In this document: piece by piece, positions 1 through 10,410 of the stretch
Position numbering within the stretch: position 1 is the stretch's first letter
Layout: every line of letters starts with the position of its first letter
NCBI GenBank assembly: GCA_017506865.1
Contig: JAFCMP010000045.1
Span: 349,554-413,553 of the forward strand
Source: Tribonema minus
Taxonomy: Eukaryota > Sar > Xanthophyceae > Tribonematales > Tribonemataceae
Reading direction: 5' to 3'
DNA length: 64,000 nt
The notes under the pieces: generated by a model
Database searches by the model: none
Told to the model about the DNA's origin: nothing
Seen by the model: only the letters and a program-made list of their open reading frames with translations
Made by a program: the position numbers and the translations under genes

Positions 1-226
1 CTTTGCGTCCGCAGCGCTCTTTACGGACATTGAAGTTTGCGGCCTTCCAGGGCAAACCTCTCTGACTGCAAATCTAATCATAGCCGTTCATCGATTCATT
101 CGTCAATTCATGAGCTTTCATGACGCATGCTCAGTCTCTATCTTCAAGCAATGCTACTTAAGTAGCATCTCATGCGCTGTTGCCTGACTAGAATTTCTGC
201 GTGCGTGGCTCTGGCCCCGTTGACAG

Positions 227-3200
227 GGCAAGTGGCGGCTGGGTCCGAAAATCGGCAGCGGTTCCTTTGGCACCGTGCACAAGGGGCTGAATGAGGAGAC
301 CGGGCAGGTGCGGCAGCGCTGCGCAGACGCACCCTCAAAATATAACCCTAACCCTAACAGAGAGCACAACATGCAGCTCGCCGTCCCAATGCCTATTCCC
401 AAGTTCTACCCCTAACCATCACGCTAACTCAAAGCCAAACCCTGAGCGCAGCTCACGGTACCAATGTCTGTTCCTAAGCCCTCATGGTCTTGAATCCTTA
501 CCCTAACCCTAACCTTCTGACGAAGCAGTGTGCTGAGCCCGAAGAGTGACACCTTGCCACATACAAGTTCTGTTGGCACATTTTGCTCCATGAGCTGATT
601 GGTATGCCATGCTATATCCCAGCGTTTCTGTTCCCAATAACTGTCACAAGGTGTTCCAATGGGTAGAACTGCAAATATAGTCGTGCCTGGGGGGGCTGTC
701 ACTTGAGCTCGCGGTGTGTTGCGCACGTACCAAGAGATGGCGCACGGCGCTTGTGTGTACAACACCCGGATGTACATGCCGTTTGAAAGTGATAGTCGAT
801 GCGCATTGAGACACTTGGAAGGTCACAAGACACACATGTGTAAACTCTGATAGCAAGCTGGATGTCTGCCAACTGGGCTTGTTCGCGCCCCCTGAGCAAG
901 AATGCATAGAAATACATGCCGGGGAAGAGCACCCAGGCGCCGTCGGCAAGCAGGTCGGAGGCACCGCAGCTGCGTGTGCACCACTGTCATACAATAACCC
1001 CAACCCCCAACCTAATTCCCTAACCCTAACCCTAACATGCGTTATGCGCCTCGCACTCCTCTCTCGTGCGCCCGCAGATAGTGGCGGCGAAGGCGCTGCC
1101 TCTGTCGGCATCGGTGCTGCAGGTACGACATCACTTGTCCCTAACCCTAACCCTAGTCCTAACTCTAAACCTACGACATCAGTTGCCAAACCCTAAACCT
1201 CAGCCCTGACCCTAGTTGCCAGGCCCTGATTTCACCCCAACTCTATGCCAAACCCTCACCTCAACCTTAACCCTAGTTGCCGAATCCCAACCGCAAGCCC
1301 TATCATTCCTTGCCCCATTGTTGAAGCGCGCGCGGCAGCACCGTGCCAAGGCAGCTCTGACACGATGCAGCGGCATTGCAAGAAGTTGCAGTGGCTTCCA
1401 CTTCGGGGGTTCCGCAGGGCTCACGCGGTTGTCAGCGCACCGTGTCTCGCAACACGGACAAACGGCGGCGCGGCGCGGCATCTCTCTGTCTTTCTTGAAC
1501 ACCAATCACTCATGCGGGGCTTTGCTCCCTGTCACTGCGTCTGAGACTCAAGTCTGAGTCTCAAGTCAGCTGCGCTCCTCAGGAACCCACGCCTACCCCT
1601 GACCCCGTGCTGTGCGTGTAAGTCCTGACTCTCCCCCCCAGGTAATCATGCAGCCTGCTCCTGCGATCACCCTGACTGGGCCTCACCTCCAGGACTCGCT
1701 ACGTGACTCTGGCAGCGCTTCGCGGCGCACAAAGTAAAAGACTACTGGGCCCACGGCTGCGCCGAGCCAGCGCGTACCCGTTCAAATCAAATGCGCAGGG
1801 CGCGCAATTTGCACGACCAGCCGCCGCCTGCCGCTGGTTACGACAGCTACCGTATGGGTAACTCGGGCGGCTTGCTCCTGCGCGGCAGCCATGCGAGACA
1901 GACAGGACTAGAGTCAGGGTTAGGGTTAGGGTTAGGGTTGGGTTAGGGCTAAAATTAGGGCCTGGCACAAAACGTCTTTTTCCCGTGCCCATTTCCTGAT
2001 TCTTCTCCTGCCCAAAAGCAGCCTATTTCCTGGTCTTAATCCTCTTTATCCTGATTTTGTTTGGCACTAAAACACCCTTCACGAGGTGCTGCTGGCCATG
2101 AATGGCGTCGTGGCACAGTTAGCCAGTGCCACAGAAGGCGTCCCACAGACTTCAGCGCAGACAAATGGCCATTTGGAGCACATTTGCTGCACATCGCATC
2201 GTGCGGGACATTTCACGGCTGTGCGAGACCACAGTTGCTTTGACATTTTTCGATGAAAACCGCACATACATGCATATACACAGCAGAAGTGCGGCAGCAG
2301 CAGTTGCTGCTGCAGCTGCTGCCCGACAGTGCGCGCTGACACGCTCCGATTGCTCAAAAACCTACTTCAAGTTTTTGTGTTGAAGTTCATTTATGGCGCT
2401 CCCTTGGGGTATAGGGCCATGAAAGCACAGAAATGAAGGGCGTAGTGGCCAGCCAGTGTGCATGCACACCTTGATTACGATTTCCAAGACGATTGCGGTG
2501 AGTTGTGAGCAAATCCTTTTTATCCTGATTGCCATCAAAAAGTCGCCTATTTCCTCGAAAATGTCCTGCACGTTTTGTGCCAGGCCCTAGCCTAAAATGA
2601 GGTTTCAAAGTCACACGACTCAACACTTCTCTTGGTCCTCTGTGTGAAAGACAGGCCCCGTGTATCTGCGACCGCTGAGTGGGGGGGGCAGGCAAAGGGC
2701 ATGTACGTATATGGATCAGTCTATGCCGGATGCCTACAATTGGATCATGTCAGGCTTGGGCCTGTTACACAAAATGTAAAATAGTTTGCGCCCCCGAGGC
2801 GGCAGCACCGGCAGCAGCAAAAGTAACCCTAACCCGAACCCTAAGCCAGCGGTAGCCCCAGGAAGCGCGCAGCGAGCGCTCATGTCCCCTGTGCTACGTG
2901 AACCCTAACTCTAACCCTAACCCTAATAAACCCTAGCCCTATCTATAACCCTAAAATCCAACCTTAAACCTAACCCTGACCCTGACCTAACCTAAACCCT
3001 AACCCTGACCGTAACCTAACCTAAACCTTATCATAAGTGCTACAAGCTACGGTGGCTAGCGGCGGACTAATCGTCACGATCAGCGGCATCCATCACGCAC
3101 TCCGAATGAATACGGCGGCGGTGGCCACTGTCAAGTACTCAGCAGGCGCCGTCACACTGCTGGCGGCAACGCTTCTGCTGCTGCGACTGCTGTTGCACTT

Positions 3201-3265
3201 GACACGTACTGTGGACGTCTTTCCTGCACAACCAGAGCGGCGGCAGCAGCGGCGGCGGCAGCGGC

Positions 3266-3304
<39 letters not shown>

Positions 3305-6300
3305 AGCGGCAGCAGTAGCGAGCTTGCAGAGGTGGAGATGGAAGTCAACCTGCTGCGCGCCATGCAGCACCCCCACGTCGTGCAGTACCTGGGCGTCGAC
3401 TTCGACGCTGCCAGGTAAGGCATGTGAATGTAGCGAGATTGGCGGAGGCTCTGCTCATGAAGGCGGTTGGGTTGGGGTTGGGGTGAGGCAATGTTAATTA
3501 GCTGACAGCGCATATGCGCGCCATCACCGTGCAACATGTCGCAGCCAGGTATGTATGGAAGTAGGTGGCGCTGCGAGATTTGGCCGAGCTCTGCTCATAG
3601 AGGCGGTCAGTGTAAGGTTTGGGGTGAGGCCGTGTTGTCCATGGGGGGGGAACGAGGCTGGCATGCACACTGTCACTCTCGAGGTGTTCGTCGCTTCAAG
3701 GGTTAGGGTTAGGGTTAGGGTTAGAATTAGGATTAGGGTTGGGGTTAGGGCTAGAGTTAGGGTTGGGTGTGGGGTTTAAGTTGTCGGCGAGGGTGCCGTC
3801 CCGTGGATAAGGGTTAGGGTTAGGGTTAGGATTAGGGTTAGGGTTAGTCTGCTGGGTCATACGGCTCGCCAGCAGCAGCGGCAGCAGTCGTTCTGCGTCG
3901 CTGCCGGATCCGCCGCGCTGTCATACGACTGCAGGCGGCGGCGCAGGCGCCTTTGCTGTTGTGTACGTTGGTGTTTGCCCTGATTTGATTTTAGATAGTT
4001 TGCAAATATCCATAGAATATACCTCAGATTTTCATCAAGTATACTCTGAGAGGCGCTGCGGCGCGTCGTCGCGGCGTAGTGCTGTCGGTGTCGCCGCGCC
4101 GCGTTTGCGCTGAGCGTTGCTGCGACAGCGACAGCGCCTGCGCGGTGCGATGCGAGCAGCAGCACCGAGCTACTCCGCTTGTGTTCGGGCGTTGGAAATG
4201 GCCTGCGAAGTTGTGGTTGTTTCTTTGATGTGCCAGTACTCCTTGCCGCAAGCACAGCCCCAACCGTGGCCCTAGACAGAATACTTCTCAAGACTTCGGT
4301 GCCGCTTCTTGACGTCTGTACTGCCAGACCCAGTTCGCAGACGACCGGAATCATTCAAGCAGAGTCTCAGCATTTGCAGGCAAAGTCTTATGCTTTAGTA
4401 GCTGACAGCGCATACGTAGCGTCACCACCATGCCAGACGTGGACACCTAGGTGGCCAGACAGACACGACTCATGAACGCACGTGTTGCCAACAACTGCGA
4501 GTTGGGAACACAATGCAAACCCTGTCTGAGGTGGCACGACCCAACCTCAACATGTGCTGAGCGCTGCTTTGTCACTGGCCAAGCCATGGACTGCTGCAGC
4601 GCGTCTCACCTTTAACTATCACCGCGCTACAGTTATGAACGGCGTTGCATGCACCGCAGCCGTCATTTTTGCCGCCCGGTTCTCAACTCAGTCAACTGCC
4701 CCTCCCCCCCCCCCCTGCCCCCCCTGCCCCCACTTCCCCCCCCCGCTACGCCGTGCCTCTGCTGCCACCGCACAGGAATATGCTGTATATATTCTGCGAG
4801 TGGGTTCCAGGCGGTTCACTCAGGGATTTGCTCAACGACTTTGGGCCCGTGCGCGAGAACGTCGCGAGGGACTACGCACGACAGGTGACAGTTGCAAACG
4901 TCAACTTGAAGTTCTTTCACAGCCTCTGACTGATTTGTGAACAGGAGCAACGTCACTTTGCGCCACAAGCAGTGTATACAAGAGTGTTCCCGGCAACAAC
5001 AGCAAGGAAATAAGTGTGGGTCCGAGCGAGAGCTCGACGTGTGCCAGCGGCACGATTGCATTGCCGAAGGAAGGTACAATTCAATGTACGGTGTGCAGTG
5101 CATTATGCCGGTGCAGTCGTCACTGGATGATTGGGAACGGTATCGCTTGCGTTGACAGCCTCGTCCACTGGCTGGTGAAGTACCTATTGCATGATGTAAC
5201 ATCATGCAATATTGAAGAATACCCAACATCATTGATGTTGGGTATTCTTCAAGTCGAATGACACAGGCCCCGCGCACTGTCTCCCGCGCATGGTGCTGCT
5301 GGTCCTGAAGCACCTGCACGACGACCACATTGTACATCATGAGACGTGCACTTTGGCTTTCTCTCCTTATTTCCAGTGTGCTGAATGCTGCTAGGCCTGA
5401 AGTGCCTGTGCCGCGACCTCAATCGTGTGCCGCAACATCAAGTCTGTGACTTCTTTCATACACCTCAACGGCGTGACTCTCCCGCGTGCAGATGCTGCTG
5501 GGCCTGGAGTACCTGCACGATAACCACATTATACACCGCGATATCAAGAGCGCGAACGGTAAGAGCCTCGTCTGTACACCGAGACGTAAACGCGCCGCGC
5601 ACGTTTCTCCAAATGGTGCCGCGGTGTACAGCCACAGGCGTCCATGAAGTCTTCCCAGTCACCGTCTTCATGGCGTACGCGCTATATTCAGTATGGCGCG
5701 GCGTAACCTGCCACTGATCTTCACATGTAGGGCACACATTGCACGAGCTCAACCTGCAGTGCACACATTGCATAAGTTCAACCTGAATCGTATTCACCGT
5801 ACTCCCGCGCTTCATTGAACGGTTCTGTCGTGTCTCCAACTGAAAGCTCGACTACGCACGCCACAAGACTGTGGCCCTTGCTGGCGACCGGAATAGCTAG
5901 CTCGTCGAAGTCAAACGGCACACCGAAATCAGTGCTGCCTGTACGGCTCTGAGGGCCGGAGCGTATGCCGAGAGCCGCGCGCGCTGTCCTTCTGTTCTTC
6001 AAAACGTGGCACTTCGACACACGGGCCTAGCAAGGGCAGACTTGCTACAGTGCCGACTGGCTGACCCAGTCTGGTCTTGCCGTTACCGCCATAGCTTAAC
6101 TCTCGTGTGTGGTCAAGCAGAGTGTGACTGGCTACCACACGCTCGCCTTCCCCACTTGTCTGTGCCCCTTGCTGGTGACTGGTTTTCGGCCCCAATTCTG
6201 TACTGAAATCGCTGAAAACTCTGATATCATGATGGCGTCTGACCGTTGCTCATCGGCATGGTCATACAAGCGTGGTCGGCCGAAATCTGAGGCTGACTGC

Positions 6301-9300
6301 CTGGGCTTCGCGTCGGCCATTAGACAGCATTTGAATATGCAAGGCCTGAGCGGCACTGTGCTGAGATGTCGTGCTTGAGTAGTCCCGTTGCCCAGCGCAT
6401 GAGCAACCCACCGTTGCCTGGCAGTGTCAAGAGCCAGCGTAATGGTGCAGCAGCTGTGACCACTGTTATGGGCATGCGGCAATGGTTCAGGGACACAATG
6501 ACTGCCAAGCACTCCCGAGCAGTAGCCCCAAGCTGTGCGTCTCGTGCGGAATGATTTCTTTGAAATCATTATTTGATATTTTCTTGCAAAGTGAGCCTCA
6601 GCTACTCTCTTCACCTCCTCCCCGTTCAACAGTCCTCCTGCATGAAAATGGGTGCATCAAGCTCACCGACTTTGGCGCCAGCAAGATGATGTACGAGGAA
6701 GACCACGCGGAGCACACGCTGAAAGGGTATGTATGTGTGTATGTAACATGGGGTATGTACGTATCATAACGTTGGGTATGTATACCTCTCACGGGGTACT
6801 TCGTATCTCACTGACTTCGGGTATGTATACCTCACATGGGGCATGTACGTATCATGGCATTGGGTATGTATACCTAACACGGGGTATGTACCCATTATGA
6901 TTTTGGGTATGTGTACTTCACGCCAGTTTGGCAAAAGCAACGTGTGCAAGGCGGGCCGCGCAGTGCATGTGTATTGCATAATGCCACAGGATGGGCGTGT
7001 ATCCTTATTTTGAGCCCATCCTGAGTTTGTACCCTCGGCTGCCTAGGTCAGCTGTGGTCCTTGTGTCCTTCGACAGTAATGGCAGCAAGTTGACATGCGA
7101 TTGAGGGGGTGGGGAGAAGGGGGGAATGTGGCAGCTGCACTGAAGGGCCACTTGGTTTTCTGCACGATGTGCGCCTCGTACGCCTAACCCTAACCCAAAA
7201 CCTAACCCTAGGAGGGCGTAGAAAAAGCAGTCTACTCTGGAACATCGTGCTTGCGTTCATCAGTGCTGGTGCCCGTGAGATGATGCACGGCTGTGCTGAG
7301 CAAAGTGTTGAAGCAGCCACTCCTGTGTGTGCGCCTTGCATCTGAATCTGCCTGGTCGAACGCTGCACGCAGGGTGCCTGCGTACAGTACACCCGCATGT
7401 GCACCCACACCGACAGAGCACTGCTGCGCGAGTGCACCTCTGTACCAATGTAAACTCCCTGTGTACACAGAGCACTGCTGCTCCAGTGCACCTCTGTACC
7501 GATGTAACCCCCCCCTGTCCTCTGCTGTACAGCGCGCAGCACTTGAAACGCGGGATAAACGGAGCGACTGAGCGAGTAGGCGCTACCACACTCTGCATGC
7601 ACTGATTGCTGATGTGAACCTCCTGTTGCTCTCTGTGCACCTGCGCGAGTGCGCCTTTGTACCAATGTATAAAACCCCCGTGTACACAGAGCACTGCTGC
7701 TCGAGTGCACATCTGTACCGATGTGAACTCGTCTGTACTGCGCGCAGGACTTGTAAACAAGACGTTGACTTTGTTGTACAAAAGGCAGCCAGGTCGTCAA
7801 GCTCGTACACCGCCTTGCTGTAGTCATGAACTTCCCCTGTGCTGTAGTAATGAACTCCCCCTGTTTTCTGCTGTACCCTGCACAGAACCCCCTTCTACAT
7901 GGCACCCGAGGTCGTGGCCACGGGCAAGTACGGCAGGAAAGCGGATATATGGAGGTACGCGTCACATCACATGTTTTAACGCTGCTTGATTGAAGTCTGC
8001 ATGGAAGAATTTAGTCCTGCCCCCTTCAAAAATTGCACTAAAGTTTGAAGCAGGCTGCACTCCGCACTCCGCCTATCCCGCAACGCAGCGCTTTGGCTAT
8101 TTAGCTCAGATACATCGCATTTGCTTGCCAGGCCACAGCAGCATCTGCGCTGAGGACTGGCGCTGCTCGTTGCCTCACGACGATGGGATTGCGCTTTCCC
8201 GAGCACCGCCACTGCCCACACGTACATACATACCGCACGGGTGGCGGCGTGGAGCGCTGCTGCTGCACGGTTGACTGACCGCAGCCGCCCGCCTGCATAT
8301 ACGCCGTGATGCGCATTTTGTGACACAACAGCAGCGACCGCCAACTGGACAGCCTCGTACTTCAAGTATGACTCACGCACGGCGCCGCGACCCCCTGCCG
8401 TGGCCGTGTTCTTACAGTTACGGCGGAACGGTCCAAACTTCAAGTGTGACTTATGCACTCTGCCGGAAAGCCTCATATTTCAAGTGTGACTCACGCACCG
8501 CCCCACGACCCCCTGCCGTGGCCGTGTGCTTGACAGTTACGGGGGAACGGTGCTTGAGATTTTGTCGGGCCAGTCGCCATGGGCGTGCATGGGCGTCAAG
8601 GGCTCCAGTCAGGTACGCACCGGACAGCGCACAAACTTCAATCTACTTGCCTAACAAGGAACTTCAAATATGGACTCACCTGACCCAGGCCCCAACTTTT
8701 GTGCACGTTGCACAGGGACGAGCCTTAGCAGCTAAATCTCCTTTCGGCCTTCCATACTATCAGGTTCTATTATCAAACGTTCTGATCACAGCTTTGGTGG
8801 CTTGCTCCCGTTTTCGTTAGCCTGGCGTGCCGTCGTGACAGTGATCAGCAGCCGCACTGTGATGACGCTCAGCAAAGGTACCAATCCTTCTTCCTGCCGC
8901 CCACTTCCGCGTCCACACAAACCGCTCCGCAGAGATCTTCAAGCTGCTGATACACATAGAGCAGCTGGCTGAGCCAAACAGCGACTGAGCTCGAGACGAA
9001 TCTCGATCTCGCTATATGTTTATAAATGCGTGTACTTCAAGTTCATAAAGACGCCTTGTCCACACGTCCTTCTGTCCGTCCGCCCGTCCGCACGGCAGAT
9101 CTTCAAACTGCTGATACACACGGAGCAGCTGCCACCGCTGCCGCAGCACGCGAGCGACCTCGCGCAGGCCTTCCTGTCGTCCTGCCTGGTGAGCGCTGCT
9201 GCTGGCCGTCCTCAGTGTGACTTGAAATTGAAGTGGAGCAAGCAGTGGTCTGCCAGCGCTTCGTCTCGTCCCGTCTCAGGCGCCACGCGATCAATACCGG

Positions 9301-10287
9301 TTTTTCACTTGAGCGTGTGCGTGTACATAGAAAGACTGTGTGTCTGGCGTTGTGCTTGAGGGCCCTCTCACTGTCCTGCCCGGGGACTGCTGCCGGAATA
9401 AAGGAACTGCAGAAGGCTGCGCGTCGTTTGCGGCTTGCCGCCCCATGAGTACTTCTGGATGTGAGTGCAGAGAGCCTGTGTGTCTTGCGTGCGGTTGAGG
9501 GCCTTGGCCTTATCGTCGTTGTTGGGTTAGGGTTAGGATTAGGGTTATTAGGGCTAGGGTTAGGGTTAGGGTTAGGTTAGGGTGGCTGCTGCCGGAATGG
9601 AAGCGCGGCTGCTGCAGGCAGCTTGGCAACGAGACTCGCAGCGCGGTGCGCCCGTCGCGCTCATGGCCAATTCGAAGCATGTGTTTATTGACAAGTAATG
9701 GCGCGGTGTCGCACGACAAGATGCGCAGGCTCTGGAGCATGAAGGGACGCGACTTGACCGCCCAGGTGTGGGGTCCTGGACCCGTCAGAGAATTAGGGTT
9801 AGGCTAACCCTAGCCCTTCTCCAGAGCTCGGCAAACTGCAGAGGTGACGCCATGGGATCAAAGAAATACCATGGGCAGGAGCACAGTCCCCATGATGCTG
9901 TCATGATATATAATGCATGATGTACGCATTGAAGTTTGTGCGAACATGACATGTGCTCGGATCCGCTGCGATAGGATCATGCCGCACGGGGCTTGTCTGA
10001 TACCTCGAGTGCGACACAGGCTGAAGCTTGAGGCGACTGCGTGTGCTCAGAGCGATGCCCGCAAGGTCGCGCTCCGCAAGCAATGACGTGTATCATACAT
10101 ACGGTGTCATGGAACATCACTGGTGCGCTCAAGCGTAGCGTCTTTCACCTTGTGTGAGCAGGTGCGGGATCAGAACAAGAGACCAACTGCCACGGAGGCG
10201 CTGGCGCACCCGTTTCTCAACTTCAATGAGGTGAAGTTCACTCTCCGTGCTCATCCATCAACAGTGCGTAGGTCACAAAACTGCTGA
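227..10287 (+). CDS. MAP3K (MEKK/STE11-type) kinase, 5' end outside window
   Basis: This is a serine/threonine kinase catalytic domain in ten exons: 227-307, 1078-1122, 3236-3414, 4776-4884, 5492-5558, 6633-6726, 7886-7954, 8537-8612, 9099-9188 and 10162-10287. They total 936 nt, all phases agree, and the last exon ends in TGA. Visible motifs in order are the Gly loop GSGSFGTV, the VAAK lysine, [12 protein letters not shown]-like hinge (here [14 protein letters not shown]), HRDIKSAN, DFGASK, GTPFYMAPEV and the C-lobe RP motif (NKRPTATEAL). DFGASK and the PGGSL hinge are typical of MEKK-class MAP3Ks, which phosphorylate MAP kinase kinases. Exon 3 carries a poly-Gly run from a GGC repeat (about 3240-3310) between the beta-3 lysine and helix C. 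The regulatory N-terminus must lie left of base 1. The last exon could instead splice at 10230, where GAG is followed by GTGAAG. The introns carry telomere-like tracts and exon echoes. Confidence 0.9.
344..1156. repeat. Short CCCTAA tracts in intron 1 of the + kinase
   Basis: Telomere-like CCCTAA units at about 344-358, 498-514, 1018-1035 and 1140-1155, each two to three units. The bases between them show no gene apart from the exon at 1078-1122 and the LINE tail at 735-918. Confidence 0.75.
735..918 (+). mobile_element. Old LINE 3'-tail fragment in intron 1 of the + kinase
   Basis: Bases 872-918 are a diverged copy of the RLE LINE tail (GGGCTTGTTCGCGCCC, then AGCAAGAATG, ending ATACATG). 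Upstream, around 798-815, is GCGCATTGAGACACTT, which also occurs before the tail in the fragment at 41690-41965. A short peptide (SRCALRHLEG) is shared with that fragment. It probably belongs to a sister family using the same tail. Confidence 0.55.
1917..1950. repeat. TTAGGG tract
   Basis: Four to five TTAGGG-type units in intron 2 of the + kinase (1123-3235), opposite in strand to the CCCTAA tracts at 2823-3020. I see nothing else gene-like in that intron. Confidence 0.8.
2823..3030. repeat. Degenerate CCCTAA array
   Basis: About 200 bp rich in CCCTAA variants (CCTAACC, CCCTGACC, CCTAAACC), densest at 2903-3020, shortly before the poly-Gly exon. Confidence 0.75.
3240..3315 (+). repeat. GGC trinucleotide repeat coding poly-Gly
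   Basis: The GGC/AGC repeat in kinase exon 3236-3414 adds 20 codons compared with the paralogous exon 42951-42833 (179 versus 119 nt). The run falls in the beta-3/helix-C loop. Confidence 0.85.
3700..3847. repeat. Two TTAGGG arrays
   Basis: Telomere-like arrays at 3700-3766 and 3809-3847 in intron 3415-4775 of the + kinase, with variant GGTTGGGG and ATTAGG units. The rest of that intron shows no gene. Confidence 0.82.
4699..4744 (+). repeat. C-rich tract upstream of kinase exon 4776-4884
   Basis: About 46 bases that are almost all C, some 30 bp before the acceptor. It probably serves as the pyrimidine tract. The same position in the paralogue has a C34 run. Confidence 0.7.
5280..5430 (+). 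repeat. Exon echoes before kinase exon 5492-5558
   Basis: 5280-5345 is a degenerate copy of the acceptor and exon at 5478-5548 (MLLGLEYLHDNHIIHRD reads MVLLVLKHLHDDHIVHHE). A weaker copy starts near 5378 (ATGCTGCTAGGCCTGAAGTG). Both lie in the preceding intron. Confidence 0.8.
6133..6240 (+). repeat. Dispersed repeat, copy a (intron of + kinase)
   Basis: Matches copies at 18158-18320 and 38365-38470 (both on -). The shared frame reads P-L-x-x-x-x-F-x-x-x-x-x-x-x-I-A-E-N. It lies in intron 5559-6632, which the paralogous kinase lacks. Confidence 0.65.
6727..6930 (+). repeat. Donor-side minisatellite after kinase exon 6633-6726
   Basis: Four or so units of about 60 bp, each with GGGTATGTA(C/T) like the true donor at 6727 (GG followed by GTATGT). 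They start at the exon edge. Confidence 0.7.
7385..7760 (+). repeat. Minisatellite and acceptor echoes before kinase exon 7886-7954
   Basis: GCACTGCTGC ... GTGCACCTCTGTACC units recur at 7416-7445, 7470-7500 and 7688-7720. Acceptor-like CTGCTGTACAGCGCGCAG (about 7523) and CTGTACTGCGCGCAG (about 7733) echo the true acceptor CTGCTGTACCCTGCACAG before 7886. Confidence 0.7.
8365..8445 (+). repeat. Acceptor-side echo of kinase exon 8537-8612
   Basis: CCCCCTGCCGTGGCCGTGTT, an acceptor and TTACGGCGGAACGGT repeat the real junction (CCCCCTGCCGTGGCCGTGTG, then CAG, then TTACGGGGGAACGGT) about 117 bp further on. The exon copy stops after about 16 bp. Confidence 0.8.
8890..8985 (+). repeat. Acceptor-side echo of kinase exon 9099-9188
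   Basis: A CAG followed by ATCTTCAAGCTGCTGATACA and AGCAGCTG copies the true exon start (ATCTTCAAACTGCTGATACA). The copy diverges after about 40 bp and meets a stop (TGA near 8985). Confidence 0.82.
9523..9816. repeat. TTAGGG array and head-to-head telomere motif
   Basis: TTAGGG units run 9523-9582. At 9793-9816 TTAGGGTTAGG is joined directly to CTAACCCTAGCC, a nearly perfect inverted pair. Both lie in the last intron of the + kinase (9189-10161). Confidence 0.78.
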
Positions 10288-10410
10288 AAGGCGAACCTCA
10301 AACTGATCTACATCGAAGTATTGCACCTGTAGGTGATCGCCAGACAGTATGCAGGCTACAAAACTGCTGCTAGTGGGCTGCAAACTACTCCATCGTGCAC
10401 CTATTAGTGA
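10258..10410 (+). repeat. Tandem duplication across the end of the last kinase exon
   Basis: ACAAAACTGCTGA with its flanks near 10275 is repeated as ACAAAACTGCTGC near 10361, each followed by a CACCTRTWGTGATYGC stretch. The unit is about 85 bp. It lies just past the TGA at 10285-10287. Confidence 0.6.

Noticed and set aside
1-1200. Chromosome end, suggested by CCCTAA tracts
   Set aside because: The tracts are only two or three units long, lie inside kinase introns and occur on both strands, so they are interstitial.
3139-3537. Poly-Pro and poly-Ala frames opposite the GGC repeat
   Set aside because: Complement and shifted frames of the poly-Gly kinase exon.
6720-7760. CRISPR-like array
   Set aside because: The repeats are degenerate minisatellites with no uniform spacers, inside introns of a eukaryotic gene.
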